Source: Malaya genurostris (lineage: Eukaryota; Arthropoda; Insecta; Diptera; Culicidae). From it: a stretch of 64,000 nt of DNA. This document shows positions 1 to 12,589 of this stretch, one piece after another. The stretch is from contig NC_080571.1 in NCBI RefSeq assembly GCF_030247185.1, positions 207,572,880 through 207,636,879 of the forward strand, given 5' to 3'. The position numbers were made by a program, and so were the translations under genes. Position 1 is the first letter of the stretch; each line of letters begins with the position of its first letter. A model generated the notes under the pieces. The model had not been told where the DNA came from. It saw only the letters and a list, made by a program, of their open reading frames with translations, and made no database searches.

Positions 1-182
1 TAAAGAAGTTTCATGTATGGAAGGTCACGACAAGCAAGAATGTCGCGAACTGGGACATTGGATAGTCTACCTTGGGTACGCAAGGAATTTATTAGTTGAG
101 ATCTGACATCACGATACTCGACGCATGTCCAAACAACATGGTCAATATCGCGGTAACCTTCGCGCAAGCACATTGATTAGTC

Positions 183-293
183 TCGGAATGTCAGAAAATA
201 ATGTTTGAGGTAGTTTTGAAATTCAAGATGGCGACTTCCGGTTTGTTGATATTCCTTGAAAACGCATACAATATGGGTATTTTCGGAACGGTA
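183..293 (-). repeat. Inverted copy of the 117-bp minisatellite unit
   Basis: This single unit carries the same sequence as the array that follows but on the opposite strand: it contains 'caagatggcgacttccgg' and 'caatatgggtattttcgg', the complements of motifs found in every downstream unit. About 60 bp of unrelated sequence separates it from the array. It makes the left end of the array a foldback. Confidence 0.8.
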
Positions 294-354
294 TAGTGTT
301 TTAAAGGAATAGAGTTTAACGGAAAATGGCAAAAACTTTCAAAAGATAATAATC

Positions 355-1740
355 AACCGGAAGTCACTGTTTTGCATTTCAAGACCACCTCAAATATAAT
401 TTTCCGACGTCTACTTTTAAATCTCTTTCCGAAAGTACCCATATTGTAAGGGGTTTCAAGGAATATCAACAAATCGGAAGTTACCATCTTGGATTCAAGA
501 ACCACCTCAAACATCGTGTTTTGACAACTAATCATCAATCCCGTTCCGAAAATACCCATATTGTAAGGGTTTTCAAGGAATATCAAGAAACCGGAAGTTG
601 CCATCTTGGAACTAAGAACCACCTCAAACATTGTTTTCTGACATCTACTCATCAATCCCGTTCTGAAAATACCCATTATGTAGGGGTTTTCAAAGAATAT
701 CAAGAAACCGGATGACACCATATTGGATGTCAGAACCACCTCAAACATCGTTTTCTGATATCTATTCATTAATCCCGTTCCGAAAATATCCATATTGTAA
801 GGGTTTTCAAGGAATATCAACAAACCGGAAGTAGCCATTTTGGATTTCAGAGCCACTTCAAACATCATTTTCCGACATCTACTCATTAACCCCGTTTCAA
901 AAATACCCATATTGTAAGGGTTTTCAAGGAATATCAACAAACCGGAAGTAGCCATCTTGAATTTCAAAACTACCTCAAACATCGTTTTCTGATATCTACT
1001 CATTAACCCCGTTCCGAAAATACCCATATTGCAAGGGTTTTCAAGGAATATCAACAAACCGGAAGTCGCTGTCTTGAATTTCAAAACTACCTCAAACATC
1101 GTTTTCTGATATCTACTCATTAACCCCGTTCCGAAAATACCCATATTGCAAGGGTTTTCAAGGAATATCAACAAACCGGATGTCGCCATCTTAAATTTCA
1201 AAACTACCTCAAACATCCTTTTCTGACATCTACTCATCAATTCCGTTCCGAAAATACCCATATTGCAAGGGTTTTCAAGGAATATCAAGAAACCGGAAGT
1301 CGCCATCTTGAATTTCAAAACTACCTCAAACATCGTTTTCTGACATCTACTCATCAATTTCGTTCCGAAAATACCCATATTGCAAGGGTTTTCAAGGAAT
1401 ATCAACAAACCGGAAGTCGCCATCTTGAATTTCAAAACTACCTCAAACATCGTTTTCTTACATCTACTTATCAATTCCGTTCCGAAAATATCCATATTAT
1501 AAGGGTTTTCAAGGAATATCAAGAAACCGGAAGTCGCCATCTTGGATTTCAAAACCACTTCAAACATCGTTTTCCGACATCTACTCATCAATTCCATTCC
1601 GAAGATACCCATATTGTTATGGGTTTTAGGCAATCTCAATAAACCGGAAGCCGCCATCTTGGATTTTGAAACGAGTCCAAACATCATTTTCTTGCACTTA
1701 CTCTTCACATCCGTTCCGAAAATAAACATATGATGCACGG
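355..1740. repeat. 117-bp tandem repeat (minisatellite), about 12 units
   Basis: Successive units share 'ccgttccgaaaatacccata', 'gggttttcaaggaatatca' and 'aaaccggaagt'. Identical landmarks recur every 117 bp (for example 'tacccatattgc' near 1021 and 1138). Units differ by scattered substitutions. Because 117 is a multiple of three and the minus-strand frame has no stop in any unit, the whole array reads as one 478-codon frame with a 39-residue period. I see no start context, splice site or conserved domain that would make this a gene. The array ends in several 'ttttttacgaa' blocks at 1765-1850. Confidence 0.92.
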
Positions 1741-1879
1741 TTTCCACATAAATCACACAAAACTTTTTTACGAAGTAAATTCCAAACAACGTAAACTTTT
1801 TTTACGAACCAAATCCCAAATAACTTTTTTTACGAACTACCTCTTTTTACGAACCCCCGTTTAGTTGGTAAATGGAGGT

Positions 1880-2765
1880 TTCGGTGTACTCAATTCAAAC
1901 CAATTTTTCAATGGTATGCTATTGAAATATTCTAATGACGTTATCTCATAAGTTTAAGTTAAATGTTTCCGAATCGATTGTTTGTTGAATTATATAAAAC
2001 CATCAACAAATGACTGAGTTATAAGCGTTCAAAATTAAGACAGAAAAATGCTACGCGATTAGTTTTGCATGTTTTAAATTGACACCCAGCCTCGGGAAGC
2101 GAAGTGTAAGGCATTTTTAATGGCAAAATCGAACAAAAATTTGCTAAACACATGGGATATTTAAAACGAATCGGTAACCACGCTGATTCGGTTCTTCAAT
2201 AGCTAGATGATATATAAGACACTCAAGCGAACACGGTGTTGCGCAGACAACAGGAAATTTCACCAGCACATAATGCAAAAGCGACAATCCAGCAAGTGAA
2301 TGCATATACAGTCCAGTCATCAGCTCACTGGACGAGCTACTTATTTCATTCACAGATAGGCATCAACTAGTCTAAGAAATATTGTGCAACCTATATTTAT
2401 AGATATCTTTTCATATTACGCATAACGATGCGGTGTTTTTTTATGCATGACGCAAATCCTCCTATACCGAACAAGAAGTTGACGTCATTTTGTACAACTG
2501 GGATTGGTGGATAAAAACATAGGTCGATTCTAACCATTTTTTCAATAGTATGCTATTGAAATACTGAAACGACGTTGTCATATATGTTTAAGTTAAAAGT
2601 TTCCAAATCGATTGGTTGTTAAATTATATCAATCAATCAACAAATGACTGAGTTATTAACGTTCAAAATTATGACGAAAAAGGGTTACGCGGCTATTTTT
2701 GAAACTTTTAATTGACATTCGGCTCCGTATAGCGAAGATTAAGGCATTTTTAATGCCAAAAACAA
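1880..2765. repeat. Diverged direct duplication, about 630 bp apart
   Basis: The stretch 1900-2135 is repeated at 2530-2765. Shared blocks include 'gtatgctattgaaata', 'tcaacaaatgactgagtta' and 'taaggcatttttaatg'. The copies are clearly diverged. The 400 bp between them (2140-2520) contains no gene I can support. The right copy ends exactly where the left arm of the large inverted repeat begins. Confidence 0.7.
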
Positions 2766-3730
2766 ACCAGACTTCAAAGTTTTCTATTTCACAGAATTTG
2801 CACCCAATACGAACAGTTCCATATAACTTTTGCAAAATTAACCTTCTGCTGTAAAGTTGTTATTCGGATTCATGTCGATGATGAAATTTTGTATTATTGC
2901 TATCGGAGTCTAATAATAATCCGAGTGAAAGTTTAGCGTTTAGTGAATACTACACGCGTTTCCATTCTTCGCTGTGAAAAAATACAGGATTGTGTGCGAG
3001 ACACGACCGATCATAATGAAGTTAGAACCTTCAGTTACTAATATATAATCGTCACGTGCGTTCAAGAAGAATTTATAATAATATTCAAAACAAAAGGTTT
3101 TTAGCCTTTTCTCAGACATGGCTGAACCAATTGTCACAAACTAAGATTCAAATAAAACGTCTTATAGTCCCATAGCCTGCTATTGAATTTCATTTGGATC
3201 CAAATTCCGGTTCCGGAGTTACATGGTAATACGTGAAAATTAGAGAAAAAGTGCCTTCTCAATTTTCTTTCCAACGGCTCAACCGATTTTCACAACATAG
3301 AACATTTTATCCGATTTCGACTTCTGGTTCCTGAACTAAAACGTGATAAATGAAAAATTTCCTATTTCACTAGTATTTTTTCACGAACGATGGTCAAAAA
3401 CAGGTACTACTCCCATAAAACTATCTGATAATATTTTCTAGTTTGCAGAGTTTCTTACCCAAGTAAAGTCGTGCATCAAAATGAAAGCAAATTGAAAACA
3501 TATTATGACATCATGACGCAAACAAGACTATTCTTGTATAAAGACCAAATATTACTCATATTGATCAACTGATTCATTTCTACGTCATTTAGATAAAAAT
3601 TTGAGAAACTCGGTTAAGCCGTTCATGATGAACCCTGTATTTTCGGAACCAGGAGTTTTCTTCAGCAGACTATGGGATCATAGGACTTTTCATCTGAATA
3701 ACAACGTCCCATTAATGTCAATGCTCAATG

Positions 3731-5445
3731 TCAATCTACTTGACTGTTATATTTACAGATTGATATACAATTTAGTATATTTCCGTTATTATCTATGATC
3801 ACGTTGACACATTTTCTAAAATTTACACTTATCCTTTTTAATACCAAACTATCGGTTGCTTGGTACGAATACATATTCTTAAATAGTTTTTTTGTGTTCA
3901 GTTTTGTTGCTTTGGTTTTGGTTATTAATATCTGTTCTATTCGAAAGAACTCTTTGGTTATGTATACATAGGAATCGTCCAAGTGTTTTACATGACTGAT
4001 TTGTTCGATATTGGATATTTTCAATAGATATTCGGTCATTATAGCTAAACTCTTTTTCTTGTATATCAGCGTCAATGCAGACATTTTCTGGTATGAAATA
4101 GAGTAGCCGTGCATCATAGTCTAAAATTTACACTTATCCTATCCTGGGTTGGTGGTTCAATGCATATGACGCTGGTCTTACAAGCCAGTTGTCGTATGTT
4201 CGAGCCCCGACCTGGAAGGATTCTTAGTGTCAGTAGGATCCATAGTACTAGCTATGCAATGATTCTGTACACTAAGAATCGGCTGCGAAGTCTGTTAAAA
4301 CAGAAAGGCCAAATTCCACAAAAGGAATGTAATGCCAGGACTTTGCTTTTGTGCATCATAGTCTATGTCTTTGTGTCTGTTTGCTCTCCACATTTTTGAA
4401 TGCCATGACTTGATTTCCGAATTCGGTATAGTCCTGGAGAGGCACACTCTGTTCAATATGTATTTTTTACTAATTTGAATGACGGGATGTTTGTTGCCTA
4501 GGAAAAAAATGTTTTGCGTTATGGTGAATTTTTTAATTTTAGTATAAATACCCAGCACTATGCTAAAATCGGGTACAGCTAGAAATGCAGATAAATGTTT
4601 TAGGACTATTGGTTTCATGAACCTCTTTCATTAAGTCTCGAGTTTGTTCATGATTCCTTTGTTCTAGGTCGCGGATAGGATAACGAATTTGATTTTCATT
4701 TATAACTTTACCACTATGAAGGCATAGAGAACAGCCATATTTTCCATTGAATTGAGTGGTTCCTTGTACTTTACATCTGGCTACTGTATCCAGACAGGTC
4801 TGTATAACAACTACTTTATATTCTTCCTTCCCTATTCAAAACTCATTTCTCAGAGTTTTAATTTCCTTACAGAAATATTTGAAAAACATGCACATATCAG
4901 GATAACCTTTGCTCAACCAAATTGCACCTAGTATTATATTGTGTACGTTGAATCGTAAACAAGGTGGTAGATTATTTATTACAATAAAAAATAGGGTAGC
5001 AAGGCTTGTTTAATGTCCAACGATATGCTGCTGCTCCATCTGTGTTTACCGTTAATGTTATATATTTTCCTTCATTATTCGCTTTAAATCTAACAGTTAA
5101 CACATCACCCTGATTTATATCGGATATATTTTCGTTTTTAATTTTTTGTTCATAATCTTGAATTTCAGTTTTATATTTTAGAACTGTTTTCTTCAGCTAC
5201 TCCTCTATTCGCAATGACATTCGACACAAAAGTATACCCGACGAGAACCATATGGATCAGGAAAGAAGCCATAAACGCTTCAAAGCTTTCTGGGCAGTCA
5301 TCAAATTAATCATTTTTAGTAACTGAATCAGTGCTTCCTGTGTTAACTTATATTTGATATAAAAATTTAGTACCATGCACAGAACATCGCATACTTGAAA
5401 CTTGCTATTGAATTTAAATTTATTATTGAATTGTTGAAACGTATC
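3731..5445 (-). pseudogene. Decayed CACTA/EnSpm-like transposase, left-arm copy
   Basis: Mirror copy of 22720-24434, with only a handful of substitutions. Reading frames are broken by several stops and frameshifts and by a tRNA-SINE insertion (4124-4350). Recognisable pieces are an N-terminal stretch with 'CDVLCMVLNFYIKYKL', a middle block with 'KYITLTVNTDGAA' and a cysteine-rich block with 'FNGKYGCSLCLHSG'. These match the order of motifs I know from animal CACTA/EnSpm-type transposases (NTDG block, then GCxxCxHxG block). The assignment rests on these short motifs and is moderately secure. Confidence 0.6.
4124..4350 (+). mobile_element. tRNA-derived SINE with 15-bp target duplication (left arm)
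   Basis: The head contains pol III promoter-like boxes: an A-box region 'ggttggtggttcaatgc' and a B box 'atgttcgagccccg'. The tail contains 'ggaatgtaatgccagga' followed by 'ctttgctttt'. It is flanked by identical 15-bp copies of 'gtgcatcatagtcta' (4109-4123 and 4351-4365). It interrupts the transposase-like pseudogene. The identical insertion, with the same duplication, is present in the right arm, so it predates the arm duplication. Confidence 0.88.
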
Positions 5446-5732
5446 CTGCAATCAATGAAATGGATTGAGTTTCCAAATAATACCCAATTGAAAAAATAAT
5501 GAAACTTTCAACTACACTCAGCTATCAGCTATACTAAAAATATATTAAAATTTGCGTCCGGAAAATACATTCTTAACAAAGGGTATTTTACAAATCCGTA
5601 TTTAGGAAATAGAAAAGAATCATCACAAATTGTAGAATAGGTTCTATGATAATAATCAAAGCACTACTTTTATATTCACTTAAAACATATTAAACAATAT
5701 TAACACAAACGCATACAAGTGATAAAACAAAC

Positions 5733-6116
5733 CTCATTAACATAGTTTTCTGAAGAATTAATACTTGAATATGAAAAACGATTACAGTTGTCATTTGAGG
5801 ACTGCTCACTTAAATAACTAAACGAATAATTATTTTCGTTTATTGGTTGATCTTGAAAATTCGATAGACTTTCGATGGGAACTACAGCATGCTTTTTTAT
5901 CGAATGTGTAGCTAAATTGCTATTCTCCGTTGAAAGTGTGCATTGTTCGCGCTTATCAAGAAAGGATTCTTCTAACGGCATCGTATTTCCAACAACGTTA
6001 TCGAATCCATCGAACTCAGCTTCCTTCAACCAACATTCTGCTGTCATTTTTAAAACTAATTCTGTCTGCGTACTACCTTCAGAAAAGTTGGTACCTTCAG
6101 TCGGTCGAGTAGCATT
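5733..6116 (-). pseudogene. Upstream exon of the transposase-like gene, left arm
   Basis: Mirror of 22049-22432; see that entry. Open for 128 codons, with an AG acceptor before it and a GT donor after it, serine- and asparagine-rich. It lies upstream of the decayed transposase exon on the same strand with matching splice phase. Classed as pseudogene because the downstream exons are broken. Confidence 0.5.
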
Positions 6117-6313
6117 CTAAAAGACATCAATGTTACTAATGCTTCTATTAAATACCTTGCGAACATATTTCCGTCTGTGATATTGATTAATTAGTTATTA
6201 CCGTAACCAAATTGGACAAAAATCAAGACGTTTTCAGGCTGCCAGAAACCTAAACAAATTGCAAATCAATTTTTGCAAGAAAATATCCAAAAAATAATTT
6301 CTAAGTGTTAAGG

Positions 6314-6422
<109 letters not shown>

Positions 6423-6742
6423 GTTGATATAGAGGGATAAATTTTTAGTCTAGGTTTTTTGATAGAATCCATCGGTTCCATTGAATCTGAATCCATTATA
6501 ATGATTTCAGCATGAATTTAGATGGATTCACGTAAAAAAAATAAATTTGATTCCACTCAGTCATTGCAAGAACTGAACTTAGTTATGGTTATGGCTTCTG
6601 GTAGGAAAGGACTGACTATCAATACAACCTTCATAGGGTCTGTCGCTGACGATATCCATCCAGCGACTGGCACAAGTAGAGAAGGTGACAAGCGATTATA
6701 AATGCACACTCCTACTAAGTGATTGAGCGGAAAATAGGTACA

Positions 6743-6891
<149 letters not shown>

Positions 6892-7385
6892 TATCTCCTA
6901 AAAGTAAAATCATAGTCATTTGATCTCTGAACACGATCAAATTCGAAAAGTGTTCAAAAAGTTTGTTTTCTTACGAGGCTCCGTTCGAAAGTTTGTTTTC
7001 TAGTATCTTTCTATAGAGATAGGCGAAAATCTCAGCTGAAAAAGCACAGCAAAGCAATATTTAGCTAAATCTCTGCAAAAATAGTTCTTTTCGCATTATT
7101 CGGTTCATTATTTTCGAATTGTCGGTAATTAAAAATGTTATACCAACATATGGTTTTATAAATTACCGGTTCGATAATAGCAAAATAGGCCGAAATGGAG
7201 TTCGGTTCTGTTTTTGGAGAAAAAACTAAAGTTGTCATGTACAGAACTATGTTTTACTATTACACAAATGAAATTACAATTAATGAGCAAATTTTATAAT
7301 GTAACTAATTTACGCTTGTTGCCTTCGATTTTTTTCTATAATTTCGTTCCCTCGTTCCAAAATGTTGATGCCGAACTTCATTGCT

Positions 7386-9802
7386 TCAATTACTGGCAGT
7401 TCCCGTAGAATCTTGTCTAATTCCTGGTGTAATTCTTGAAACATAAACGAAGTTGAGCGGCAATTCGCAAGGTCTGGAGCGGAAGAGATCAGAGTTGTTG
7501 AAGTTGCGTCGATGCTTTGCTTTGCTTTCGTCTTTGCTTGATAACTCCTGTCAATGTGATGAAAATGTGGTTAGATAGTAAATATTAATATTAAATCATC
7601 GGATTTTCTTACACGAATATATGGAACAGAGCTGAAATCGACTGGACTGCAGGATTCTGTACATTCTGTTAGAGGCGCTGAAGTAGCTCCAACTTCCACA
7701 ATCGTCGTCAAAGCTCGGTTTGAAACGGGGAAAATCCAATTTTCCGAAACATCGTCAAGTGCATCCTCGAATTTGTCGATACTACATTGGTTTAAATCTT
7801 TCAGTGTTGATGCCTTCGTAGGTTGATTATCTCCGATGTTGTCAGAAGCTACCGCTGGTTTATCTGGACCTATGAATTTAAAAAATATTGTATGGTTAAG
7901 TGTTATGATTTTTAGTTATAATAAATTCTTACCTGAAGATGTAGTAGCATGGTTTAAATCACATGGCGATGTAAACAATGGTTTCTTATTTAAAATAACA
8001 ACTATATAATTAAAAAAGAAAAAATAAAAATAAATTATGAATAAGTAAACTGGTAATGTTATATATGTTTGGTGAAAAGTAGATTGCTTTGGGGTTATCG
8101 TTTTTGATGGTCGTTGAAAAACTGCGTCTGGTAAACGTTGGGACGAATTTGTCGTCATATTCGCGAACAGTTCCTCCGACGATGATGGAACAGGCATCGC
8201 CACTGAATCTTTCAAGACTCCTTCTCCTTCATACGGAATACTTGAAGGCATTTCATCAGCTGCTATTGCTAGAAATGGTATATTTTCATCTGGATAAGTA
8301 GCAACTTCAACATATTTGCTCAGTTTCGACTTCGTCCATAGCATAACAGCATTAGCGTTATCCGCTTTGGCTAAATGACTCGTATTTCTGCTAATGACCG
8401 TGTTTGAAGCTTCTTGACTTGCGCTTGATAACTCCTGTCTCAGTAGCAAAAGAAAAACGTTAGATTTTTCATACCATATTACTAAACCTAACTTTTCTTA
8501 CATCAAAGCCAAATATAAATTCAACTTCCTGTTCAAACAAATATATGAACTGACCCACTCGCACACCAACTACGCTCCAACACTTCACGCTATCATAAGA
8601 GACAACAGAAAAATATACATTAGAAATTGTAATACCAATTTTAAAAATCAATCTTTACGAGTGAATGTATTTTAATAGTAAGAGATGACCCAAAACCAAT
8701 CAGAATCATTTAAAACACATGAGAAACAAAAACCCTGAAAAGAAATTCCAAGATCTAAAGCCACTTTAGTCTTGGAAATCTATGATGTAAATCATTGAAC
8801 GCACTAAACAGGAATAACAATTGAACGAAGATCACTTCTCCTGAACCATTTAGGTATGTTTTTCCACGAAAAGCTGCCATCTGTAGCCTTAATTAGCGAT
8901 GTCACTTCCACTTTGATTTCACTCACATATCACATTATCGGATTTTACCCACTATAAGTATCACAAACTGTAAAGAGATCACATCGCTAAAACTTCTGTT
9001 TTTAACAAAAATTTTCTTACGTGATGTTCACAATAACATTTACCACATCCAAGTAGTCACTTTGTGAATTGAAATGACATCCGTAAAATAATAAATTCGT
9101 TTGATTTGTAACGTATGGCAATACTGATAACAAGTTTTCTCAGACCGAAAAAATGGTTGATATAAATCGGTCCTATTCATTCATATGCTTTCTTATACAT
9201 ATCTAATTCATCTAATGGTTAAAAAAAATTATTGAAACAATCATACCTGTGTTGACCAAATAATTTAACTTTATTCCAACTAATTGCAACTAAAAATTTC
9301 ATCAAATAATTTACAAAACAGCACTCAATGACAATTTGTCTTATACTCATACACACTATCTTCGGTGTCTTCAACCAATTCGGTTTTGTCCCGGTTAGGT
9401 TTGATCACAGGATAGCTCACTTAGAAATTGCCCAGGAAACTGCACAAAAGTCTCTCGGATTTTCTCACATCAACGCATTCTCTCCGAGAAAAACAGGAGT
9501 TTCTCTTCTTGGATCTTGAAGAAGTTTCTCTTCTTGGAAGCCTACGAGGAATCAAACCCAAAAATATTAATTATATTAAAATATACTAACCTCCAATCGA
9601 TTGCTAGGCATTGAGCAGCCACAATGAAAACTTCGTCTGGCACTTGATCCTCTGGATACGACATTTCCGTGTCGGATTCGTTCCGGAACAGCCACGTTGA
9701 ATCGCTAGGAATAGCTTCCGGTCCTACGGAAGCAGTAGACGTCACGAAAACAGTGATCACTATCACTAGTGGCACTAACACTGACTGCACGCGATAACGC
9801 AT
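7386..9802 (-). CDS. Five-exon gene of unknown function, left-arm copy (frameshifted last exon)
   Basis: Mirror of the right-arm gene at 18393-20878. Exons by mirror position are 9591-9802 (ATG at 9802), 8502-8589, 7933-8434, 7613-7869 and 7547 downward. The first four exons keep frame and the same GT/AG sites. In the last exon the left copy has seven extra bases within a run of 'aaagc' repeats (near 7520-7533), which shifts the frame and gives a stop at 7386-7388 instead of the 76-residue tail seen on the right (original stop position 7310-7312). Residue differences elsewhere are few: N/S and T/S type changes and two substitutions in exon 2 (F for L, Q for L). The left copy is therefore probably damaged or makes a protein with an altered C-terminus. 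Confidence 0.6.
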
Positions 9803-9984
9803 CTCGATTTCTTCAAATGAAAACAAACAATGAACAAATTTTCATTTGCTGACGTAACGACGCCTACTGCGCCGGCTATTGGAGAGGTTTTATGCGCGGC
9901 GGACAATACGCGAAGCGTTGCATTTTGCTGCAGCGATAGTGTCAAGCGAGGCACCGAATCTTCTATAGATATAAAAATGGATGT

Positions 9985-12150
9985 CAGTTTGTTTGTTTGT
10001 AACGCCATAGCTTCGGAACTACTGAACGGATTGCCACCAAACTTGACACAGGTAGGGGTAGATGGGGTAAAACTCACCCCCAAAGGAAATGTAGCTATAT
10101 CTTAACAATAAAGAATAACACTGAAGAGTTTCATGCATGACTATCTTCCGTAATCAATGAAGTAATGTAATGTTTTTAACGGCATAACTCCGAAACTACT
10201 TAACGGATTGTTATGAAATTTGGCACCTGTACTTATTGCTCTTCAGAGATGGTTATAAGTATATTTTTATGAGAGAAGGGAGCGTAGCAAGTGTCCTAAA
10301 CAAAAGATTATCGAATTTGATGAGAATTTTTTTTTATTTTTTTTTATTCAATTATATAATATTTTAAGGCACACTGCTTAAGCTCTAAGATGCCAAGGGC
10401 TTTTTCTAATTTTAATTAACAAATAACTTAAAACTAGGATAGTATATTTAGACAATGTAATAACTTTGGCAGATCCAGCCTTCAGCTGGCGATAGGCACC
10501 GGCCGGAGTATTGAATGTAACACGTTGGCAAGTATCCATGTTGGCCGCCTCTTTCTGTCCGTGTGGGTTCGCGGGGAACAACCCCAGGCTACGAATACCA
10601 GGCGGGTGGCCCGTATTCTTTTCATAGACTACAGCGGCCGTCCGTGGGCAATGATGATGATGTTACGGAGACAGGTGGACAGACCAGGGATGGGGAGATT
10701 CGGGCGGAACAGCATAACTCCGAAACTACTGAACGGATTTCTATCACACTTGGCACAGTTGCTTTTTGGCCCTCAGTGATAGTTGTAAGGGTATTTCTAT
10801 AAAGGTGGGAGCGTAGCAAGTGTCCTTAACAGGGGTCATGATTTTTTTTCAATTTGACGAGAATCGATACTTTTTGAAGACCATAGATACTTTTTGCGCA
10901 ACTTGGATATGATTATAAGGGTATTCGTGTGGGGTGGATGTAGTACGTGGGTCTATAAAAGGGGATGTTATATTTGTAATGGCATAATTCCGAAACTACT
11001 GAACGGATTGTTATCAAATTTGGCACATATACTTCTTGCCCTTCAGAGATGATCATTAGGACATTTACAGGGGGAGAGTGTATAGCAAGTGTCCTTAACA
11101 TGAGGAGAGGGAGTAAATGACGAAATTTATACAATTTGAAGAGAATCGACATTTAGATTAGAAGAAAGGGGTTTTTGAAAATAAATTTTCATCTCCCATT
11201 TTTGGTAAAACAAGAGAGTGGCAAGAATTTCAAGGTCGTAGTAGATAATATTGGTGTTGTTAATTTCAAACGACATAACTCCGTAACTACTGAACGGATT
11301 GACACCAAACTGAACACATATAATTCTTGCTCTTCTGAGATTATCATTAGGGTATTTTAATGGGAGAGGGAGCATAGTAAGTGTGTTTAACAAGGGGGGG
11401 GGGGGCTTATGAAAAAATTTGTCTAATTTGAAAAAGGGGGGGTGTAATGTTTGTAATGGCATAACTCCGAAACTACTTAACGGATTGCTATCAAACTTGG
11501 CACATGTACTTCTTGCTCTTCAGAGATGGTCATAAACGTATTTTTTAGGGAAGGGAGCGTAGCTAGGGTCATTAACATTGAGAAGTCATGAAAAAATTCA
11601 TAGAATTTGACGAGAATCGATACTTTTTTAAGACCATAGAAACATTTTGCATACCTTAGATATGACTATATGCAGGGTGAATGTAGCAAGTGCCTCTAAT
11701 AAGGTTAGGGGCGAAATATTTGTAACGGCACAACTCTGAAACTGCTGAACGAATTGCTATCAAACTTGCAATAGATACTTTATGCTGCTTTTGAAAAATT
11801 CGAATATGAATTTATGGGTATTTTTTTGGGGGTGGATGTAGCAAGTGCCTCTAAAAGGGGGTGTAATGTTTGTAACTGCATAACTTCGGAAATACTGAAC
11901 GGACTACTATCAAACTTGGCACTAATACTTCTTGGTCAGAGATTTTCAGGAGGGAGAGTGTGTAGTAAATATCTTTAACATGGAAGCGGGCAATGGTCAT
12001 TTTTTATGTAAAGAGAATCGATAATTTTTGATTACCATCAATACTTTTTGAAAAACTCAAGTATGGTCTATTATATATTATAGGGTATTTGAGGTGGGTT
12101 AATATAATGAGTGCCTCTAAAAAAGAATGTTTAATGTGAAGTCGATAGAA
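9985..12150 (+). repeat. Array of degenerate ~250-bp repeats (left arm and spacer edge)
   Basis: About eight copies of a unit whose core reads 'aactccgaaactactgaacg' followed by 'caaacttggcaca', then 'cttcagagatggtcat', 'agcgtagcaagtgtcctta', 'gagaatcgatactttt' and a 'gtagcaagtgcctctaa' block. Cores lie near 10005, 10190, 10715, 10985, 11275, 11460, 11740 and 11880. Spacing is irregular (about 150-290 bp, more where a LINE is inserted). The last copies lie inside the spacer, beyond the point where the right arm ends. The core resembles the 3' untranslated sequence shared by many RTE-like LINEs and Helitrons in insects, but I cannot assign a family. Confidence 0.85.
10325..10712 (-). mobile_element. 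LINE 3' end with poly-A, left-arm copy
   Basis: Mirror of 17483-17870. The minus strand reads a C-terminal fragment with 'AGAYRQLKAGSAKV', a 3' UTR with 'ccttggcatcttagagct', and an A-rich tail (T-run at 10327-10349 on the plus strand). It interrupts the repeat array. A related but more diverged copy lies at 27125-27425. Confidence 0.65.
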
Positions 12151-12589
12151 TTTTCCAAAAAACGATACTACACACTTAGAAAATTTCGCAGAATTCGGTA
12201 ATTTTTCACCGAATTTTCGACAGCTGAACGTTCGGTAATGAGTTTCGTAATTTCATTGATTCCCGATCGTTCGTTAATTGCTGAACTATCAAACAACTAC
12301 TGTAAACTGTAAACCAAATGGATCTAACTGATTGTTCGGTAATTTTTTGTTTGTTTGTTTTCCTTTGGTTGAAATTCTGGGTTTTCGGATTTTAAAAAAA
12401 CAACACAAATTCACACAAACCAATCTGGTGTGGCTATGGTTTTATTCCACGAAAAATGGGTTAAATTTTCCGGCTGACCGGAATTATGAGCGCCTTCCGA
12501 AACACCGCACAAACCGTCGACTCCACCAGAAATTACCCTCGAACGACGGTTTGTTGCATTTGGATATATTATTAAAAACGTGCTTAATC

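Noticed and set aside
353..1789. 478-codon minus-strand reading frame as a protein gene
   Set aside because: It coincides with the 117-bp tandem repeat, has no supported start or domain, and repeat length divisible by three explains the long frame. Kept as a finding only.
4130..4215. A tRNA gene
   Set aside because: A- and B-box-like motifs are present, but the sequence does not fold as a full cloverleaf by eye, and it is bounded by a target duplication: it is the head of a SINE. The same holds for 54937-55010.
9775..10105. Overlapping frames on both strands at the gene's 5' end (mirrored at 18090-18420)
   Set aside because: They run through the repeat core and leader, have no conserved features and are antisense or upstream shadows of the arm gene.
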